Part shown: in pieces, positions 40,220 through 45,120 of the stretch | Layout of the letters: each line of letters opens with the position of its first letter | Position numbering within the stretch: position 1 is the stretch's first letter | Source: Candidatus Obscuribacterales bacterium | GTDB taxonomy: Bacteria > Cyanobacteriota > Vampirovibrionia > Obscuribacterales > Obscuribacteraceae | Assembly (NCBI GenBank): GCA_019747875.1 | Contig: JAIEQI010000082.1 | Coordinates: 1 to 45,120, forward strand | Direction of reading: 5' to 3' | Length of the DNA: 45,120 nt | Notes under the pieces: model-generated | Databases searched by the model: none | What the model was told of the DNA's origin: nothing | What the model saw: only the letters and a program-made list of their open reading frames with translations | Made by a program: the position numbers and the translations under genes

Positions 40220-42070
40220 TTACTTGCAGTGTTTTTTCACGGCTTCGACAATGTGGCGAGCATTGATGCCTGCGGCATCGAGCAATTCATCAGGAGTTGC
40301 AGAGCCCGGCATCGAACGCACAGCGAGCTTCACAAGCTTCGGAAGAGTCGCTCCGTCGTCACAGAATGCGTCAAGCACAGCGTCACCAATACCACCTTCT
40401 GGATAGTGATCTTCAACGGTGATCAACAATCCAGTTTCCTTAGCAGCTTGTTGCAGCGTCTTTTTGTCGACCGGCTTAACTGAATAGAGGTCGATAACGC
40501 GAACGTTGATGCCGGCGGACTTCAGTTCTTCATACGCTTTGAGGCTTTCGTGCAGGGTGATACCGGCAGCGATGAGAGTCGCTTTGTCGGAGTCTGATTT
40601 CTTCAACACGCGGCTTCCGCCGATTTCAAAGGTCTCATCGGACTTATAGAGAATCGGTGTTTTCTCACGCGTCGTGCGCATATAGCTGATCCCTTTGAGG
40701 TCTGCCATTGTTTCGACGAGCTTATATGCCGTAACAGCACAGGAAGGATAGAGCACCGTGCTATTGTGCACGGCACGCATCATTGCGATGTCTTCCAGAG
40801 CCATTTGAGACGGACCGTCTTGACCAATCGAGACGCCTGCGTGCGAGCCGCAGAGACTCATTGTTGCGCGCGAGACAGCACCCATGCGGATGAAGTCATA
40901 GGCACGCGAGAGAAACGCCGCGAATGTGGAAGCGAATGCTCGCTTGCCGCGCACGCCGAATCCGATTGCAGCGCCAACCATTTGCTGCTCAGCAATGTAC
41001 ATTTCGAAGAAACGATCCGGATAGGCATCACGGAATTTCTCTGAATAGGTTGAGTTGCCGACTTCAGCGTCAAGCACGACGACCTCGGGATGGACGGCGC
41101 CGAGAGCCTTCAAGGCATCACCATATGATTCGCGAGTGGCGACGTTCGATGTATAGTTCGGTGCAGCCATTTTACCGCTAGGCTTGCCTGCTTTGTAATC
41201 AACTTTGCTTGGCTTTTGAACTTGAATCACGATATTAGATTCGCCACCCAATTCTTTGATTGCTTCGGCAGCTTGATCCTTGCTCAAGGCTTTACCATGC
41301 CAGTTTTCTTTGTTGGCTGTCAAAGCGATGCCGTGACCCTTTTCGGTTTTCGCGATGATAACGGTTGGCTTGCCGTTAGTTGCAATCGCTTCAGCAAAAG
41401 CTTTGTCGATTGCTTCAACATTATGTCCATCAGTTTCGATTGCATGCCAGCCGAATGCACGAGCGCGAGCGGCATATTGAGCCGAATCCCACTGCAGCTC
41501 GGTTGGACCGCGCTGACCAAGGCGGTTCATATCGATGATAGCCGTCAAATTATCGAGCTTGTAGAAGCTGGCGGTATTGAAAGCTTCCCATACAGAGCCC
41601 TCTGCCGTTTCACTGTCACCAAGCAACACCCATGTTCTGTAGGACAGCTTGTCGAGCTTACCGGCAAATGCCAGTCCAACCCCCATCGGTAGGCCTTGAC
41701 CGAGTGAGCCGGTAGCAACATCTACCCATGGCAGAATTTCTGGAACCGGGTGTCCTTCAAGGCGGCTGTCTTTCTTCCGCAAAGAGAGCAGTTCCTCATC
41801 CTTGATCGCTCCTGCGGCTTTATAAAAGGAATAAAGCAACGGGCAAGCATGCCCCTTTGAGAAGATGAGTCTGTCATTGTTGGCATAATGCGGATTGTCA
41901 AAATCGTAGCGCAAATACTTTTCAGCCATTACAGCCATCAGATCTGCTGCTGACATCGATGATGTCGGGTGCCCAGATCCAGCGGCCGTGGTACAGCGGA
42001 TACTGTCGACTCGCATCTGCCGGGCTAGCTGACGCCAGGTATCTACCTTGGAAACTTGAACTTCAACCAT
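40220..42070 (-). CDS. tkt: Transketolase
   Basis: Thiamine-diphosphate enzyme that moves two-carbon ketol units between sugar phosphates in the pentose phosphate pathway. The 616 residues show GSGHPTSSMSAADLMAVM, SKGHACPLLYSFYKAAG, GSLGQGLPMGVGLAFA, the ThDP motif LLGDSETAEGSVWEA...DMNRLGQRGPT, and the pyrimidine-domain MYIAEQQMVGAAIGFG with its catalytic Glu. The enzyme is about 45 residues shorter than E. coli TktA (about 660) and resembles the compact animal/archaeal type. The ATG at 42070 has AGGTGA upstream; a GTG at 42082 is less likely. It heads an operon with two helical-protein genes. Confidence 0.96.
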   Translation of the reverse strand: MVEVQVSKVDTWRQLARQMRVDSIRCTTAAGSGHPTSSMSAADLMAVMAEKYLRYDFDNPHYANNDRLIFSKGHACPLLYSFYKAAGAIKDEELLSLRKKDSRLEGHPVPEILPWVDVATGSLGQGLPMGVGLAFAGKLDKLSYRTWVLLGDSETAEGSVWEAFNTASFYKLDNLTAIIDMNRLGQRGPTELQWDSAQYAARARAFGWHAIETDGHNVEAIDKAFAEAIATNGKPTVIIAKTEKGHGIALTANKENWHGKALSKDQAAEAIKELGGESNIVIQVQKPSKVDYKAGKPSGKMAAPNYTSNVATRESYGDALKALGAVHPEVVVLDAEVGNSTYSEKFRDAYPDRFFEMYIAEQQMVGAAIGFGVRGKRAFASTFAAFLSRAYDFIRMGAVSRATMSLCGSHAGVSIGQDGPSQMALEDIAMMRAVHNSTVLYPSCAVTAYKLVETMADLKGISYMRTTREKTPILYKSDETFEIGGSRVLKKSDSDKATLIAAGITLHESLKAYEELKSAGINVRVIDLYSVKPVDKKTLQQAAKETGLLITVEDHYPEGGIGDAVLDAFCDDGATLPKLVKLAVRSMPGSATPDELLDAAGINARHIVEAVKKHCK

Positions 42071-42412
42071 TGCTTTCTTCACCTGTGTTTGTTGACGGCG
42101 TTGTGCAACAGCTAGTGCTGCTGCCTGGCGCGCGGTAGCTTATTCGCAAAAACATGGCGCTATTTTACTAAAGTCGCCGCACCGAATTCTATTGGGAATC
42201 GAAGTTTTTGATAAAGCCTTGCTTGAGCAACGTCCTTGGGGCTCCCTTCATACGTAATTGAAACGCTCCGTCCGTTCGCTGGGCTGTCGCCCCTCTCACA
42301 TCAGCTACTGTTTGTGGTAAGCTTCCTCTCATTCATTTTTCAAACAAGCCGCTGCGGGATCTCTTGAGAATCCTGTTGTGCTGTCTTGTCGATAAAAGCA
42401 AGGAGAGTGTCA
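42071..42412. other. Intergenic region between divergent genes with a dispersed repeat
   Basis: About 340 bp between tkt and the M1 aminopeptidase. The segment 42261-42298 matches 14101-14138 at 29 of 38 positions (AAACGCTCCG, TTCGCT, TCGCCCCTCTCA). No gene or clear promoter pair is visible. Confidence 0.55.
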
Positions 42413-44983
42413 ATGTCAACAGCAGTTGCAGAGCCGGAAACACTGGAGTATCGCCTCCCACGCACTGTGGTGCCGAGCCGCTACGAGATCAAGCTCAGCC
42501 CCGACCTGGAAAACTTCAAGTTCGATGGCGAAGTTAATGTCGAAATCGATGTCAAAGAGAAGACTACAGAGATTCTGCTCAACTCATTAGAACTCGACAT
42601 TCATACCGCTTCTGTGAGCAACGGCTCGAAGACATTGACCCCGGCGTTCAGCCTGGATCTTGATCGGGAGCGACTTTCTTTGAAGTTCGCTGATGCAGTC
42701 GATGCCGGCAAATGGACTTTGACAATAAAATACACCGGCACCTTGAATGACAAGCTGCATGGTTTCTATCGCAGCACCTACACCGATCCCGAAGGCAATC
42801 AGCGCGTTCTGGCTACCACTCAGTTCGAAGCAACCGATGCACGCCGCGCCTTCCCATGCTGGGACGAGCCTGACTTCAAAGCGGTCTACAAAGTCAAACT
42901 GACTATCGATGAGAAATTGACGGCTCTATCGAACGGCACCATGCTTGCAGAGAAGAGCCTGGGCAATGGCAAGAAAGAGGTCGACTTCAAGGAAACAATG
43001 AAGATGTCCACTTATTTGGTGGCATTTGTAATTGGAGATTTCGAAGGAACCGATGCCGTAATGGCAGGCAAAACACCAGTCAGAGTCTGGTGTGTACGCG
43101 GCAAGAAACGCCTTACGCAATTTGCTGTTAACTCCGGCGTTCACTCACTCAACTTCTTCGAGAAGTACTATGGCGTTCCTTACGCCGGAGACAAGCTCGA
43201 TTTGATCGCAGTTCCCGACTTCGCATTTGGTGCGATGGAAAATCTCGGATGCGTTACGTTCCGTGAAAGCGCACTGCTGGTCGACGAGAAGGCAGCTTCG
43301 CATGCGGAGCTGGAGCGCATTGCAGACGTTGTCGCACACGAAATTGCCCACATGTGGTTCGGCGATCTCACCACCATGAGCTGGTGGAATGGAATATGGT
43401 TAAACGAAGCATTCGCCACGTTTGCAGAAATGCTGGCAGTTGATGATTTCAAACCGGAATGGAAGCGCTGGAACACATTCGGAGCTTCGCGTGCGGCAGC
43501 GTTCATGACCGATGGCTTGAAGAGCACCCGTCCGATCGAATTCCCGGTTCGCCACCCGCACGAATGCGAGGCAATGTTCGACGTTCTTACTTATGAGAAA
43601 GGCGCGTCCGTTCTGCGCATGTTGGAGCAATTTCTAGACCACGATGTCTTCCGCAAAGGCATCAGCCACTATCTCAACAAGCACCAATTCGCTAACACAG
43701 AAACAAACGACCTCTGGGATGCTATCGAACACGTGTCCAAAGAGCCTGTGCGCAAGCTGATGGATTCATGGATTTTCCAGAAGGGACATCCAATGATCAC
43801 AGCCGAACTGACAGATGGCGGTAAGAAGTTGAAGATCAGTCAACAGCGCTTCTTCTACTTGTCTGAAACACAAGAGAAGCAACTTTTCCATGTACCTCTG
43901 ATTCTGGAAATCAAAGCCAGTGCTTCCAAAGAAGTACGCAAGATCCTTCTCACCGAAGAATCAACCACAATCGATCTCAAAGACAATTTGGAATACGTGG
44001 TCGTCAACTCCGGCGGTCACGGGTTCTACCGCGTGCGCTACAGCAACGATCTGCTGAGTAAACTCACCGAAAAAATCAACGACAAGCTGAGCGCAATCGA
44101 GCGCTTCAACCTCGTCAATGACACGTGGGCGATGGTAATTGCCGGTCACGCAAAGGTCGATGATTACCTGAAGTTGATCTCAAATCTAAAAGACGAGACA
44201 GACAAAAACGTATGGTTTGTTATTGCCAGCTCGCTATCCTTCTTGGATCGCGCAGTGGACGAAGATCAGCGCAAAGCTCTTCAATCGTTCACGCAAAAAC
44301 TCATGGAAGGTGCAATCACGAAACTTGGATGGGAACCGGCAGCCGGCGAAGACCAACTCACCGGACAGCTGCGCGGCACCTTGATCGGCTCAATGGGCAC
44401 AGTCGGCAACCACGAAGAAACGCAAAAGAAAGCGACAGAGATGTTTGCTAAATACAAGAAGGACCCATCAGCCATCGACCCGAACCTTGTTCCAGCTGTC
44501 GTAGGCATCCTCGCTGCAAGTGGCGACAAAGCTCGCTATGAAGAGTTTGTCGATGCGTGGAAGAACGGCAAGACTCCTCAAGAAGAAGAGAGATATCTTT
44601 TTGCGCTGGCAGGATTCAAACACGATGACTTGCTGAAAGAGACCTTGAAGCGTACAACAAATGGAGAAGTGCGCACTCAAAACGCGCCGTACTTGCTCCG
44701 CTCCGTTATGATGAACGTTCACGGTCGCAAGCTCGCCTGGGAGCACCTGACTAATTCATGGGAATACATCACAACAAAGTACCCGGATAATTCAATCGCC
44801 AGAATGCTTGAAGGTGTAACAGCGCTAGTCTGTCCCGAAATGGAGAAAACAGTCGTTCAATTCATCAAAGATCACCCTGTGAAGCAAGGTGGAAAGACGA
44901 TTGACCAACATCTCGAGCGCCTGCATGTTGCCGTCAAGTTCAAAGAACGTGAAGGCAAGAATCTTACAAAAGCACTTAGCTAA
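42413..44983 (+). CDS. M1-family zinc aminopeptidase
   Basis: An 856-residue aminopeptidase removing N-terminal residues from peptides. The beta-rich N-terminal domain (residues about 15-210) is followed by the catalytic domain with the substrate-recognition motif GAMENLG and the zinc site HEIAH (His309, His313) with Glu332 in NEAFATF, exactly 18 residues on. The C-terminal part (about 500-850) is a helical ERAP1-like domain. The arrangement is that of the eukaryotic APN/ERAP-like branch rather than classical E. coli PepN. AAGGAG is about 8 bases from the ATG at 42413; a TTG at 42386 is rejected. No signal peptide is seen, so it is probably cytoplasmic. Confidence 0.96.
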   Translation: MSTAVAEPETLEYRLPRTVVPSRYEIKLSPDLENFKFDGEVNVEIDVKEKTTEILLNSLELDIHTASVSNGSKTLTPAFSLDLDRERLSLKFADAVDAGKWTLTIKYTGTLNDKLHGFYRSTYTDPEGNQRVLATTQFEATDARRAFPCWDEPDFKAVYKVKLTIDEKLTALSNGTMLAEKSLGNGKKEVDFKETMKMSTYLVAFVIGDFEGTDAVMAGKTPVRVWCVRGKKRLTQFAVNSGVHSLNFFEKYYGVPYAGDKLDLIAVPDFAFGAMENLGCVTFRESALLVDEKAASHAELERIADVVAHEIAHMWFGDLTTMSWWNGIWLNEAFATFAEMLAVDDFKPEWKRWNTFGASRAAAFMTDGLKSTRPIEFPVRHPHECEAMFDVLTYEKGASVLRMLEQFLDHDVFRKGISHYLNKHQFANTETNDLWDAIEHVSKEPVRKLMDSWIFQKGHPMITAELTDGGKKLKISQQRFFYLSETQEKQLFHVPLILEIKASASKEVRKILLTEESTTIDLKDNLEYVVVNSGGHGFYRVRYSNDLLSKLTEKINDKLSAIERFNLVNDTWAMVIAGHAKVDDYLKLISNLKDETDKNVWFVIASSLSFLDRAVDEDQRKALQSFTQKLMEGAITKLGWEPAAGEDQLTGQLRGTLIGSMGTVGNHEETQKKATEMFAKYKKDPSAIDPNLVPAVVGILAASGDKARYEEFVDAWKNGKTPQEEERYLFALAGFKHDDLLKETLKRTTNGEVRTQNAPYLLRSVMMNVHGRKLAWEHLTNSWEYITTKYPDNSIARMLEGVTALVCPEMEKTVVQFIKDHPVKQGGKTIDQHLERLHVAVKFKEREGKNLTKALS

Positions 44984-45000
44984 TAGATTCAGAGACTAGC

Positions 45001-45045
45001 AGCAGAGGCGATGCGCATCTTAGGAGGCATCGCCTCTGCTCTTTT
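45001..45045 (+). terminator. Terminator of the M1 aminopeptidase gene
   Basis: Perfect 14-bp stem AGCAGAGGCGATGC/GCATCGCCTCTGCT (45001-45014 with 45027-45040), 12-nt loop, then CTTTT. It begins 17 nt after the stop codon. The T-run is short, but the stem is very strong. Confidence 0.85.
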
Positions 45046-45120
45046 GGTCTAGTGCAGATTTTTGCAGCTAGTATGGAGCGCGGACGTCCCGTCCGCCCAT
45101 AAGCGCGAAGCGCGTTGCAG
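45044..45120. repeat. Dispersed GCGGACG-type palindrome (incomplete at window end)
   Basis: A copy of 38252-38328 (74 of 77 positions identical), with core GGAGC-GCGGACG-TCC-CGTCCGC. Two of the three differences are the two halves of one stem pair, A-T becoming G-C. The repeat follows the aminopeptidase terminator directly and runs off the end of the window. Confidence 0.9.

Overview
The window is bacterial chromosome, gene-dense on both strands, with no rRNA, tRNA, CRISPR array or complete transposon visible. Core genes (xseA/xseB, rplI, tsaC-purE-purK, tkt, an RlmD-type RNA methyltransferase) alternate with many secreted or membrane proteins that I cannot place in a known family. Base composition is close to 50% GC. 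Several starts are GTG or TTG, and most starts sit behind a clear GGAGG-type ribosome binding site. This style, together with dispersed short palindromic repeats and large lineage-specific secreted proteins, would fit a non-photosynthetic cyanobacterial relative (Melainabacteria/Obscuribacter-like). That assignment is inference; nothing here proves it.

Layout. 1-330: a tandem array of a 71-73 bp palindromic repeat beside a small coiled-coil gene. 1.1-2.9 kb: hutI and a ferritin-like gene separated by a terminator that ends directly at the hutI ribosome binding site. 3.3-5.6 kb: mnmH/selU, then a Cas4/RecB-like Fe-S nuclease-fold gene with a small cysteine-containing partner and a promoter covered by an inverted repeat. 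5.9-9.9 kb: exonuclease VII, ribosomal protein bL9, an acetyltransferase and an XRE regulator. 10-13.7 kb: an RlmD-type methyltransferase with an upstream secreted protein, then an SbcD-like nuclease. 14.2-22 kb: thioredoxin-fold, DUF547 and DUF255 proteins, a two-CxxCH secreted protein and several unknown membrane proteins. 22.3-26.4 kb: an 807-residue protein with a papain-like Cys/His/Asn signature, a small-RNA candidate and two unknown genes. 26.6-28.9 kb: a Uma2-family protein and an M28 peptidase whose GC content is far above its neighbours. 29.5-32.2 kb: tsaC-purE-purK. 32.9-36.1 kb: a large Ala/Glu-rich membrane protein followed by a membrane-anchored degenerate protein kinase. 36.1-38.2 kb: a secreted repeat-rich protein and a small membrane protein. 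38.3-42.1 kb: inverted repeat copies, then a transketolase operon with two helical-repeat proteins. 42.4-45 kb: an M1 aminopeptidase, its terminator and another repeat copy.

The most interesting signals are: (1) two sets of dispersed palindromes that share a GGAG flank and a 7-bp stem with a 3-nt loop, and differ by compensatory changes, as expected of REP elements moved by a RAYT transposase; (2) a thioredoxin-like protein whose N-terminus matches the Flp/TadE prepilin motif; (3) the Ala/Glu-rich membrane protein plus atypical kinase pair; (4) a terminator, possibly an attenuator, directly in front of hutI; (5) a free-standing small-RNA candidate at about 24.8-24.94 kb; (6) the transketolase operon carrying two apparently related helical proteins.
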